Shown: piece by piece, positions 7,992 through 15,529 of the stretch
Layout of the letters: the number at the start of each line of letters is the position of its first letter
How positions within the stretch are numbered: position 1 is the first letter of the stretch
Assembly (NCBI RefSeq): GCF_000423345.1
Contig: NZ_AUHU01000004.1
Span: 310,001-374,000 of the forward strand
Reading direction: 5' to 3'
DNA: 64,000 bases
Source of the DNA: Marinimicrobium agarilyticum DSM 16975
GTDB taxonomy: Bacteria; Pseudomonadota; Gammaproteobacteria; Pseudomonadales; Cellvibrionaceae
Notes under the pieces: model-generated
The model's input: only the letters and a program-made list of their open reading frames with translations
Databases searched by the model: none
Told to the model about the DNA's origin: nothing
Position numbers and translations under genes: made by a program

Positions 7992-9392
7992 TTACAGGAT
8001 GCCCTGGTTCCAGGGGCCGGTGATGGCAAAGGTGATGCCGGGGCTTTGCAGGTTGACGAACAACCAGCGGTCATGGAAAGTCGCGCCGCACCACTCAGAG
8101 CCGGTGTAGCTGCGCGGAGCGATGGCATCAGCAACCCCGGGGAAATGGGCATCGGCAATGGCGATGTCCGAGGCGCTCAGATCGATGTTGTTGCGGGCGA
8201 ACTCGAACACATCACCGATCTGGTTCAGGCCGAGCAGGCGTGACAGCGGGCCACTGCGGTCTTCGCACACCAGAATGCCACCGCGGGGGCTGACGGCCAG
8301 GTTGTCCGGGGAAACGGGATGGGTGTTTTCGTTGCGGGTTTCAAACACCAGGGTGACTTTTTCCCGGCGCGGGTCGTAAGCGAAGATCTGGCCGCGAGCG
8401 ATACCACCTCCGCTGGTGGAGGCGAAAAACACCAGACCGGTGTCATACCAGCAACCTTCCAGCCGAGCGAAGCGGGCGGCACCTTTGGCAAAGCCTTGGG
8501 TGAAGTTGCGTGGTTCGATGGATTCCGGATCGTCGATGGTGACCCATTCGGTGTCCCAGGCGGTGCCGTCGGCGTAGCTGTTCTGCATGGTGACATTGTC
8601 CATGTCCTTGATTTTCAGCATTTCCAGGGTGCCGCCAGAGAGCAGTTTGCCGTATTCGTTGGGCCGGTAGCGGTAGAAGCCGGAGCTGGAGCCCGCATCT
8701 TCGGTCAGGTAGACATAGCCGGTGACCGGGTCAGTGGCGGTGGCTTCGTGGGCGCGACGGCCCATGTCCTTGATGGGGGTGGGGTTGGCGATGCCGAAGC
8801 CGGGCACCTCGAACACCCAGCCGTGCGTCATGTCGCCATAGCTGGCGGTGGTTTCCTCACAGGTCAGCCAGGTTCCCCAGGGCGTCAGGCCGCCGGCACA
8901 GTTGGTGGAAGTGCCGCTGATGCTCATGTAGGAGGCAAGCCACTGGCCTTTCATGACATCAAACATCAGGTTGGAGCAGCCGCCCAGGCCGGCCGGGTTG
9001 TAGATGGCCGGGGAGGGCACGGCGCTGCCGCCGCCGCGTACTTCGTGATTGCGAACCATGACCACGGTGTTGCCCTGAGAGGCGACAACGGCCATGCCAT
9101 CGTGAGAGCCCGGCGTAGTGTTGCCATCCTGCATCATCTGACCGGTCCAGCCGTAGGAGCGATAGCTGAAGCCTTTGGGCAGTTGCAGCAAGGGCAGGCC
9201 GGTGACGTCGTCAGCGACGGGGGCAACCGGGCCGTAGTCCTGGCTGAAGGCGTTGGCGTGGTTGCTGGCCAGCGCACCAAACGAGATGGCGGCGGCGCCG
9301 GCGGCCCCACCTTTCATGAACTCGCGGCGGTTGACGATGGGCTCGACCGGAGTGTCGGTTGTACGGATCTTTTCAATAGGGCTATGATTCAC
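7992..9392 (-). CDS. PhoX-like (DUF839) phosphatase-family protein with Tat signal
   Basis: The 466-residue protein starts at a GTG with CAGGAGA upstream. A twin-arginine signal (NRREFMKGGAAGAAAISFGAL, about residues 22-42) is followed by NHANAFS. The mature part has DUF839/PhoX features: SHDGMAVV, VRNHEVRGG, CAGGLTPWGTWLTCEE, GRRAHEA, YLTEDAGSSSGFYRY, PDNLAVSPRGGILVCEDR. PhoX enzymes are Ca/Fe-dependent periplasmic phosphatases exported folded by Tat; whether this one is a phosphatase is not shown. It lies directly downstream of tatC on the same strand, so it is the obvious client of this Tat system. A Pho-box-like site lies upstream. Confidence 0.85.
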   Translation of the reverse strand: MNHSPIEKIRTTDTPVEPIVNRREFMKGGAAGAAAISFGALASNHANAFSQDYGPVAPVADDVTGLPLLQLPKGFSYRSYGWTGQMMQDGNTTPGSHDGMAVVASQGNTVVMVRNHEVRGGGSAVPSPAIYNPAGLGGCSNLMFDVMKGQWLASYMSISGTSTNCAGGLTPWGTWLTCEETTASYGDMTHGWVFEVPGFGIANPTPIKDMGRRAHEATATDPVTGYVYLTEDAGSSSGFYRYRPNEYGKLLSGGTLEMLKIKDMDNVTMQNSYADGTAWDTEWVTIDDPESIEPRNFTQGFAKGAARFARLEGCWYDTGLVFFASTSGGGIARGQIFAYDPRREKVTLVFETRNENTHPVSPDNLAVSPRGGILVCEDRSGPLSRLLGLNQIGDVFEFARNNIDLSASDIAIADAHFPGVADAIAPRSYTGSEWCGATFHDRWLFVNLQSPGITFAITGPWNQGIL

Positions 9393-9476
9393 GGGTAATC
9401 TCCTGAGTTAGAGTGTTGAACATGTCGCAGTGAGCTTCGCTCAACTTGGGAGGTTACGTTCCGAATGTGAAAACCC

Positions 9477-9495
9477 GTGAAAGCTTTTATGACAA
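9477..9495 (-). promoter_or_regulatory. Pho-box-like direct repeat upstream of the PhoX-like gene
   Basis: On the minus strand the sequence reads TTGTCAT-AAAAG-CTTTCAC, 85 bp before the GTG start. It resembles the PhoB box (CTGTCAT, 4-bp spacer, CTGTCAC) with one mismatch in each half but a 5-bp spacer. It is a weak candidate, supported by the expected phosphate control of phoX genes. Confidence 0.3.
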
Positions 9496-9593
9496 GAACG
9501 TCAAATTTTGGCTTTGTTTAGATCTTTTTAGAATTTTATCCCTCTTTGCTTAATACACTTTTGTTGCTTTCCCGAGAGGAGTTTGGTGGGGTC

Positions 9594-10379
9594 CTAACCG
9601 GCCTGCTGAGCCTCCTGCGCTTCCCGTTTTTCCGTCAATCGAATCAACCAGATAGAGGCTTCGTAGAGCAGCAGAACCGGGGAACCCAAGGCGATCTGGG
9701 AGATCAGGTCCGGAGGTGTCATCACGGCGGCAACGGCGAACACCGCGACTATGGCATAGCGGCGATTCTCCGCCAGAGTGCGGGCATCCAGGATGCCGAC
9801 CCTCGCCAGCAAAAGGAGTACTACAGGGAGCTCAAAGGCCAGTCCGAAGGCCAGAATCAGGCGAATGACCAGCCCCAGATACTCGCTCACCCTCGCTTCG
9901 AGTTGCACCGGGATGGCGGTTTCTCCTGCGCCGGATTCAAAGCTCAGGAAGAAATTCCATGCCAGGGGGAACACCACGTAATACGCCAGTGCCGCGCCAG
10001 CGAAAAACAGCACCGGGGTCATGGAGAACAGGAGGGAGATCCAGCGTTGCTCCTGGCGGTATAGTCCGGGGGCGATAAAGCGCCAGAGCTGAATCAGAAT
10101 CAGCGGCAGGGTGAAAAACAGCGCGGCAAAAAAAGACAGTTTCAGATGCGTCAGAAACGCCTCGTGCAAGCCGGTGTAGATCATCCGGCGTTCGGTCAGG
10201 TCACCAAAGACCTGCACCAGGGGTTGCATCAGAAAATTGTAGATGGCTTCCGCTTGCCAGTAGCAAAGTCCGAAGACCAGGGCAAAGAACAGCAGGCAGC
10301 CCATCAGCCGCTTGCGAAGCTCGACCAGGTGCGCCAGAAGGGGAGCCCGGCTCAGGTCCAGATCATTCTCCTTGTTCAT
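9594..10379 (-). CDS. tatC: Sec-independent protein translocase subunit TatC
   Basis: TatC is the polytopic Tat subunit that recognises the twin-arginine signal. The 261-residue protein begins MNKENDLDLSRAPLLAHLVELRKRLM (the conserved HLxELRxR motif). It has six predicted membrane helices, WRFIAPGLYRQE in the middle, and MTPPDLISQ near the end. ATG 10379 overlaps tatB by 17 bp. AFGLAFELPVVL and the LLYEASIWLIRLTEK tail look alphaproteobacterial-like. The next gene downstream encodes a twin-arginine substrate. Confidence 0.94.
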   Translation of the reverse strand: MNKENDLDLSRAPLLAHLVELRKRLMGCLLFFALVFGLCYWQAEAIYNFLMQPLVQVFGDLTERRMIYTGLHEAFLTHLKLSFFAALFFTLPLILIQLWRFIAPGLYRQEQRWISLLFSMTPVLFFAGAALAYYVVFPLAWNFFLSFESGAGETAIPVQLEARVSEYLGLVIRLILAFGLAFELPVVLLLLARVGILDARTLAENRRYAIVAVFAVAAVMTPPDLISQIALGSPVLLLYEASIWLIRLTEKREAQEAQQAG

Positions 10380-10737
10380 TGGTTTCGGCCTCCTTCTGTT
10401 GCTTCTCGCGCAGCTCATTCATGGCCTGGCGGTACATCTCGTCGGCTTTCCGGGCCTGCTCCGGGTCCCGACTGGGCTCGGTGGTTTCCATGGTGCGGCG
10501 GACATGTTCGGGCAACAGATCGTAGTGGGAGGGCGCGCGGCGTTGATCCGGACCACTGGCCAGCTCGATTTCGTTCTCAAGGCGGGTGATGCTCTGAAGC
10601 GAGTGGCGGTAGAGTCGCTGTATACGGCTCCATAGCTTGCCCGCTCCGCGAGCCAGCTTTGGCAGGTCTTTCGGGCCGACAATGATCAATGCCAGAACGG
10701 CAAGAAAACTGAGCTCAGCCCAGCCGAGATCAAACAT
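10363..10737 (-). CDS. tatB: Sec-independent protein translocase subunit TatB
   Basis: The 124-residue protein begins MFDLGWAELSFLAVLALIIVGPKDLP: one helix, then the Gly-Pro hinge that separates TatB from TatA. A long amphipathic and charged region follows, with an acidic Lys/Glu/Gln-rich tail. ATG 10737 matches the universal MFDxGxxE start; the 19 upstream codons of the open frame are ignored. VGPKDLP is common in alphaproteobacterial TatB, whereas gammaproteobacteria usually have LGPxRLP (from memory). It overlaps tatC. Confidence 0.9.
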   Translation of the reverse strand: MFDLGWAELSFLAVLALIIVGPKDLPKLARGAGKLWSRIQRLYRHSLQSITRLENEIELASGPDQRRAPSHYDLLPEHVRRTMETTEPSRDPEQARKADEMYRQAMNELREKQQKEAETNEQGE

Positions 10738-10817
10738 AAGAGCGCACTCCCTGTTTCGGGTAATGTGCGCAGTCTGCCAGCGGGCTGTGACCAAACGGTG
10801 ACAGAGCGCTGAGCGTA

Positions 10818-11090
10818 TTAGTCGTCAGAGCCGGAGAAGAAACGAATCAGCCGACCGATCAGCATCCGCAAGTGGGCCATCATGGCCCAAATGAAGCCGG
10901 CGCCGCCTACCAGAAGGCTGGCGAGCACTACCAACTCCTGAGTCAGGGAGGGTTTGAGCATAGACTGGGCGATGTATAGACCCACCAGTCCGAGAAAGAA
11001 GAATGACACTCCCTGGCGGAACTGGCGAAAGCCTTGCTCCAAAGTCCCGGTGTAGTGGTGTTTCAGCGCCTGGCGCCAGCTTTGTTTCAT
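10818..11090 (-). CDS. Small two-helix membrane protein of unknown function
   Basis: A 90-residue basic protein with two predicted membrane helices (about FFFLGLVGLYIAQSM and LVVLASLLVGGAGFIWAMMA) and an Arg-rich segment near the C-terminus. ATG 11090 (MKQSWRQALKHHYTG) is chosen; the open frame runs 16 codons further upstream. It lies 80 bp upstream of tatB on the same strand and may be the first gene of the tatB-tatC-PhoX transcript. I do not recognise the family. Confidence 0.55.
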   Translation of the reverse strand: MKQSWRQALKHHYTGTLEQGFRQFRQGVSFFFLGLVGLYIAQSMLKPSLTQELVVLASLLVGGAGFIWAMMAHLRMLIGRLIRFFSGSDD

Positions 11091-11220
11091 ACAAGCGCGT
11101 CTTGTTGGCTCGTGGGTGTTGGACCGTTCAGTGGGCAATTGTAACGCGGGACGGGTGGGTCGGGAAATTGGGGCGTGAGGAGTGGGTAGAATGCAGCGTC
11201 CCTGCTGCTGATGCGGTTCG

Positions 11221-11775
11221 TTAGGCGGCGGTCAGAGCTCCGGTCTGCTCGGTATGCTTTTGCCGTCTGCGCAGCACAACCACACCCAGAAGACCGGTTG
11301 CGAGCAACAGAAGAGAGCTGGCCTCCGGTACGGATGTGGACGTCAATGTGACATCAATGGCGTAGTCCAGCCGGTCCTCCCAGCCGATGCCACCAAGCGC
11401 CAGGGTATAGAACCCATCGTTGGCAAAGGTGAAACCCTGCAGGGAGTTGTCCAGCTCGGTTTGCTGGCTGGCCCCCAGATAGGTCGTGGCCCCCAGTGCC
11501 TCTTCGTCACCGAAGAAACTGGCTACCACGTCCAGACCGTCCGCTTCCCCCTCATACAGTCCGGCTGCACCTATCCAGCCGCTAAAGCTGTTGAAGGCCA
11601 CGGACAGGGTTTGCCCCGCGGAAACGTTTAATCCCCAGAAACCCAACTCCTCGCCGTTTCCGACCGTTCCGGAGTACTCTCCCGAGGTGGAGATTTCTCC
11701 GTCATAGTACACAGGCAACGCCTGCGCCGTCGTTGAAATGAACAGCAACGTCAGTGTAGCCATTAACACTTTCAT
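11221..11775 (-). CDS. PEP-CTERM-like exported protein (paralogue 2)
   Basis: A 184-residue protein with signal peptide MKVLMATLTLLFISTTAQA and a mature start LPVYYDGEIS like its paralogue at 7367-7957. The C-terminus is SVPEASS, then a hydrophobic helix (LLLLATGLLGVVVL) and RRRQK. The P-E-A replacement of P-E-P is shared by both, so it is inherited rather than a random change. The mature domain is acidic, low in cysteine and ends FYTLALGG...LDYAIDVTL, as in secreted beta-sandwich proteins. A good GGAGG site precedes the ATG. The two paralogues bracket the tatBC/PhoX genes. Confidence 0.8.
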   Translation of the reverse strand: MKVLMATLTLLFISTTAQALPVYYDGEISTSGEYSGTVGNGEELGFWGLNVSAGQTLSVAFNSFSGWIGAAGLYEGEADGLDVVASFFGDEEALGATTYLGASQQTELDNSLQGFTFANDGFYTLALGGIGWEDRLDYAIDVTLTSTSVPEASSLLLLATGLLGVVVLRRRQKHTEQTGALTAA

Positions 11776-12112
11776 TTGACCCTCCTTCAGTACCTATGGC
11801 GAGCTCGTGAAGTGGGAAACGTTCCCGGTGTTGCAGTGGCGCAATCACCAAAAGACGAACGCCTCGCTTCACTTCAGAGCCTAGTGGTCAGTTGTTACGC
11901 TCGTAAAAAAGTTCGATGAAGACTCGGCGTAGTGTGAATTGAGTCACCAATTGGCGGTATTTTTGCGTATTCCGCTGCAATGCGTGCCAACACGTCGGCG
12001 CAGAATCTGCGGGCTAGTGTGCGCGGCGAAAAGTGATAAAAAATAACTAGGTAACCCGAGGGTTTTGGTGTATATAGCGAGCTGTTTACAGCCTCACTTG
12101 AGAGATCCCTGA
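11776..12112. other. Intergenic region between paralogue 2 and the 2OG oxygenase
   Basis: This 337-bp gap separates divergent genes and must hold both promoters. A short dyad GGGAAacgTTCCC (11814-11826) lies 39 bp from the PEP-CTERM-like start and could be an operator. A minus-strand TGGCAC...TTGC pair near 11982-11994 has the wrong spacing for sigma-54. Nothing else stands out. Confidence 0.4.
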
Positions 12113-12775
12113 TTGAACACCCAGACTGCCCCTTCCTTCGCCCCCGCCGAGGCGGAACTCCTCGACACCGTTGCCGACCAACTGGAACAGCAAGGTTACG
12201 CCCTCATGCCCCAAGCCCTGCCCCCCGAGATCGTCGACGCTCTGTTCATCGAACTAAAACAACGGCGGGATTGGGACTTCAAACCGGCGGGTATCGGCCG
12301 TCAGGACGACTTCCAGGTCAACCGCTTCGTGCGCTCCGACGAAATCTGCTGGCTCAACGGCGAAAGCCCCGCAGCCGCCGGTTTCCTCGCCTGGATGGAC
12401 GCCCTGCGCGAAGGCCTCAACCGTCGGTTGTTCCTCGGGCTGTTCGACTACGAAGCCCACTACGCCAGCTACCCCGCCGGCGCTTTCTACAAAAAACACG
12501 TGGACGCATTCAAGGGGCGCTCCAACCGGGTGCTCTCCACCGTCTTTTACCTGAACCCCCAGTGGCAGCCGAGCGACGGGGGCGAGTTGGTCATCTATGA
12601 TGAAAAGGATGAGAGCGAAATCAAGCGAGTACTGCCTGAATACGGCAAGCTTGTGATTTTCCTCAGCGAAGTCTTTCCCCATGAAGTGCTGCCGGCCAAG
12701 AGAGAGCGAAACAGCATCGCCGGCTGGTTCCGTGTCAACAACAGCTCGACCTGGGCGGCGGACCCGGCCCGTTAG
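12113..12775 (+). CDS. 2OG-Fe(II) oxygenase (prolyl-4-hydroxylase-like)
   Basis: A 220-residue single-domain dioxygenase. The iron facial triad is visible: HVD in YPAGAFYKKHVDAFKG (about residues 119-134) and His in SEVFPHEVLPAKRERNSIAGWFR. The following Arg should bind 2-oxoglutarate. The core strands LSTVFYLNP and GGELVIY match the P4Hc domain. Such proteins often hydroxylate proteins (for example EF-Tu or L16) or small molecules; the substrate is unknown. The start is a TTG after AGAGA; no better in-frame ATG precedes the conserved part. Codons are strikingly C-ending. A type-A repeat follows its 3' end. Confidence 0.85.
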   Translation: MNTQTAPSFAPAEAELLDTVADQLEQQGYALMPQALPPEIVDALFIELKQRRDWDFKPAGIGRQDDFQVNRFVRSDEICWLNGESPAAAGFLAWMDALREGLNRRLFLGLFDYEAHYASYPAGAFYKKHVDAFKGRSNRVLSTVFYLNPQWQPSDGGELVIYDEKDESEIKRVLPEYGKLVIFLSEVFPHEVLPAKRERNSIAGWFRVNNSSTWAADPAR

Positions 12776-13105
12776 AGGTTTTGTGGGGCATGATGTGGTA
12801 GGTGCGCCTTTTTTCAAAAGGCTTACCAACCCTACGCTGAAAGTACAAATATGGCACTGAGGTGAGGGGAAGGTGCAGGGGGTGGAGACTCTCTGAGGCA
12901 TGGATGCCGATGAGAAGCCCCCATGGATGGGTTTACGGCGGGTCTCCACCCCCTGCACCTTCCCCTCACCGGTCTCGATCACCGCTTAGCTTGGCGTTTG
13001 TGGAATGAGATGATATCGTCAAAGGACATGGCGCTGTAACAAGCCAGCATACCTTCCCATCGTTGGCCCGCGACGCGCCCCATTCACAGCAGTAGGGACC
13101 CGGCT
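12776..13105. other. Intergenic gap before the Anbu cluster
   Basis: This 330-bp gap contains a small imperfect hairpin near 12803-12826 (GCCTTTT/AAAAGGC) that may act as a terminator, the type-A repeat at 12861-12970, and about 135 bp that must contain the promoter of the ATP-grasp gene. No further gene is visible. Confidence 0.5.
12861..12970. repeat. Type-A long inverted repeat, copy 2
   Basis: Perfect 29-bp arms (12861-12889 and 12942-12970) enclose a 52-nt loop. As in copy 1 the arms begin GGT and end GAC and contain AGGGGAAG, but otherwise differ in sequence. The 25-nt core (12916-12940, read on the minus strand) matches copy 1 at 24 of 25 positions and lies in the opposite orientation, directly next to the right arm. 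Confidence 0.85.
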
Positions 13106-14554
13106 ATGCAGATTGACTGGCGTGAATACGCGTGTGGTGACTTCTACGACGAACTGATCAGCTCCCCCGGCAACCCGCGCAAAGCGGCACGCCACCTGGC
13201 CAACTACCTCGCCTCACTCAATAGTGACGAGCTGCAAGAGCGCAAGCTCTCCGCCGAGCTGGCCATCAAAACCATGGGCATCACCTTCACCGTCTACAGT
13301 GATGCCGGAAACATCGACCGGGACTGGCCCTTCGACATCATCCCCCGCGTAATCTCCCAGAAAGAATGGGAAAAAACCGAGCGCGGCCTGATCCAGCGCC
13401 TGACGGCCCTCAACTGCTTCATCGACGACATCTACAACGACCGCAAAATCATCAAAGATGGCGTCTTCCCCGAAGAGCTGCTGGCCGACTCCAAAAACTT
13501 CCGCTCCGAATGTGTCGGCATGAAGCCGGCGCTGGGCGTCTGGGCGCATGTCTGCGGCACCGACCTGATCCGCGATCACAAGGGCCAGTTTTTCGTGCTG
13601 GAAGACAACCTGCGGGTGCCCTCGGGCGTGTCCTATATGCTGGAGAACCGCAAAGTCACCAAGCGGGTCCTGCCCGAATTGTTTGAAAACCATGCCATTC
13701 TTCCGGTGACCGAGTACCCCAACCAGCTGTTCGATACCCTGGCCGCGATTTCTCCTCGTCCACTGGATTTTCCCGAAGTGGTGGTGTTGACGCCGGGCAT
13801 CTACAACTCGGCGTACTTTGAACATTCTTACCTCGCCCAGCAGATGGGGGTGGAGCTGGTCGAAGGCTGCGACCTGGTGGTAGAAGACGATACTGTCTAC
13901 ATGCGCACCATTAACGGGCTCGCGCGGGTGGATGTGATCTACCGCCGGATCGACGATCTTTTCCTGGACCCGGAAATGTTCAATCCGGACTCGGTACTCG
14001 GCGTGCCCGGCTTGATGCGCGCCTGGCTCAAGGGCAATGTTGCCCTGGCGAATGCCCCGGGGGCCGGCGTGGCGGACGATAAACTCGTCTACACCTATGT
14101 CCCCAAAATGATCAAATACTACCTGGACGAGGACCCGATCCTTCCCAATGTGCCCAGCTACCTGTGTAACGACAAGAAAGACCGGGACTATGTACTGGCC
14201 AACCTGGACAAGCTCGTGGTCAAGCCCGCGAACGAGTCCGGCGGCTACGGTATGCTGATGGGCCCCCAGGCCAGCAAGAAAGAGCGCGAAGCGTTCGCTC
14301 AGAAAATCAAGGCGAACCCCCGCAACTACATGGCTCAGCCGTTGATGGCCCTGTCCACCTCGCCGGTGGTGACCTCGCGCAACGCCGAGCCGCGGCATAT
14401 CGATTTGCGGCCTTTCATTCTCCAGGGGCGAGAGCACCACGTCACGCCGGGTGGCTTGACTCGGGTCGCCATGACCAAGGGCTCCTATGTCGTCAACTCC
14501 TCCCAGGGCGGTGGCAGCAAAGACACCTGGGTCGTGGTAGAGGGGGATAAATAA
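13106..14554 (+). CDS. Circularly permuted ATP-grasp protein (Anbu cluster)
   Basis: A 482-residue protein of the circularly permuted ATP-grasp type 2 family (DUF404/407). Recognisable segments are the early GITFTVYSDAGNIDRDWPFD, LEDNLRVPSGVSYMLENR, PGIYNSAYFEHSYLAQ, DLVVEDDTVYMRT, VKPANESGGYGMLMGP and DLRPFILQG. ATP-grasp enzymes make amide bonds through acyl phosphates, and members linked to Anbu are proposed to build a peptide-like product. The alpha-E gene starts 1 bp after its stop. The start follows AGTAGGG at suitable distance. Confidence 0.93.
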   Translation: MQIDWREYACGDFYDELISSPGNPRKAARHLANYLASLNSDELQERKLSAELAIKTMGITFTVYSDAGNIDRDWPFDIIPRVISQKEWEKTERGLIQRLTALNCFIDDIYNDRKIIKDGVFPEELLADSKNFRSECVGMKPALGVWAHVCGTDLIRDHKGQFFVLEDNLRVPSGVSYMLENRKVTKRVLPELFENHAILPVTEYPNQLFDTLAAISPRPLDFPEVVVLTPGIYNSAYFEHSYLAQQMGVELVEGCDLVVEDDTVYMRTINGLARVDVIYRRIDDLFLDPEMFNPDSVLGVPGLMRAWLKGNVALANAPGAGVADDKLVYTYVPKMIKYYLDEDPILPNVPSYLCNDKKDRDYVLANLDKLVVKPANESGGYGMLMGPQASKKEREAFAQKIKANPRNYMAQPLMALSTSPVVTSRNAEPRHIDLRPFILQGREHHVTPGGLTRVAMTKGSYVVNSSQGGGSKDTWVVVEGDK

Positions 14555-14555
14555 G

Positions 14556-15518
14556 ATGCTTTCACGAGTCGCCGAGCGTATTTACTGGATGGGCCGCTAC
14601 ATGGAGCGCAGCGAAAACATGGCGCGCCTGGTCAATGTCAATTCCCACCTGTTGATGGACCTGCCCAAAGGCATCCGGGTGGGCTGGGGCTCGCTGATTC
14701 ACATCAGTGGCACCGGGAAGTACTTTAATCGGGGGGATACCGACCAGGCGGATGAGCGCACGGTCGTGCGTTTTATGCTCTCCGACCGGGACAACCCCTC
14801 CTCGTTGTTGAATACCTTGAGCTGGGCCCGGGAAAACGCACGTATTACCCGGGAAATTATTCCCATGGAAGGCTGGGAGTTGATCAACAACCTCTATCTC
14901 GAGGTCAAGGACAACCTGTCCAAATCCGTGGCCCGACGTGAGCGCAACCGCACCTTGCACACCGTGATCACCAGCATTCAGCAGTTCACTGGTCTGCTGG
15001 CGGGCTGCATGAGCCACAACAGCGCGTATGACTTTATCCGTATTGGCCGCAATCTGGAACGAGCGGATATGACCACCCGTATCGTCGACGCCGGTTCCGC
15101 CAACCTGCTGCCGCACCTGTTGGGTGAAGAGGATGTGCTGGAGCCCTACGACAACATTCTGTGGATGAGCGTCCTGCGCTCACTCAGCGCCTACCAGATG
15201 TATCGCCAGCACGTACAGGATCGGGTCAACGCGGAGGACGTGGTGACCTTTTTGCTGCAGGATGCGCTCTTTCCCCGGGCGGTGTCCCACAGCCTGGGGG
15301 AGTTGGAGTCGTTCCTGAAGAAGCTTCCCAACAGCGATGAGGCGTTGCGTGCGGTCACCGGAGTCCGGCGGCGTGTGCGCACGGCGAATATTCCCGAGCT
15401 GTTGCAAAATGGATTGCAGGAATACATCGATCATCTGCAGTTGGAAATCGCTGATGTTCACCGGCAAATTGCCGGAACCTGGTTTTTGCCGGTAACGCCG
15501 TTGGTCGAAAGCGAGTAG
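14556..15518 (+). CDS. Alpha-E domain protein (DUF403, Anbu cluster)
   Basis: A 320-residue all-helical protein starting MLSRVAERIYWMGRYMERSENMARL, the hallmark of the alpha-E family. Further signatures are RENARITREIIPMEGWELIN, ERADMTTRIVD and SLGELESFLKKLP. Alpha-E proteins almost always accompany a permuted ATP-grasp enzyme, either fused or as the next gene, and probably act in the same peptide-type synthesis. Here it follows the ATP-grasp gene and precedes the zinc metallopeptidase by 11 bp. Confidence 0.94.
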   Translation: MLSRVAERIYWMGRYMERSENMARLVNVNSHLLMDLPKGIRVGWGSLIHISGTGKYFNRGDTDQADERTVVRFMLSDRDNPSSLLNTLSWARENARITREIIPMEGWELINNLYLEVKDNLSKSVARRERNRTLHTVITSIQQFTGLLAGCMSHNSAYDFIRIGRNLERADMTTRIVDAGSANLLPHLLGEEDVLEPYDNILWMSVLRSLSAYQMYRQHVQDRVNAEDVVTFLLQDALFPRAVSHSLGELESFLKKLPNSDEALRAVTGVRRRVRTANIPELLQNGLQEYIDHLQLEIADVHRQIAGTWFLPVTPLVESE

Positions 15519-15529
15519 TATCGCGCCCT

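Noticed and set aside
8319-9398. Long + strand open frame opposite the PhoX-like gene
   Set aside because: It is antisense to a gene with clear motifs. Long antisense frames are common in high-GC DNA and this one has no recognisable domain.
11982-11994. TGGCAC...TTGC on the minus strand upstream of PEP-CTERM paralogue 2
   Set aside because: The spacer is only 3 bp instead of 5, so GG and GC are not on the proper face for sigma-54.
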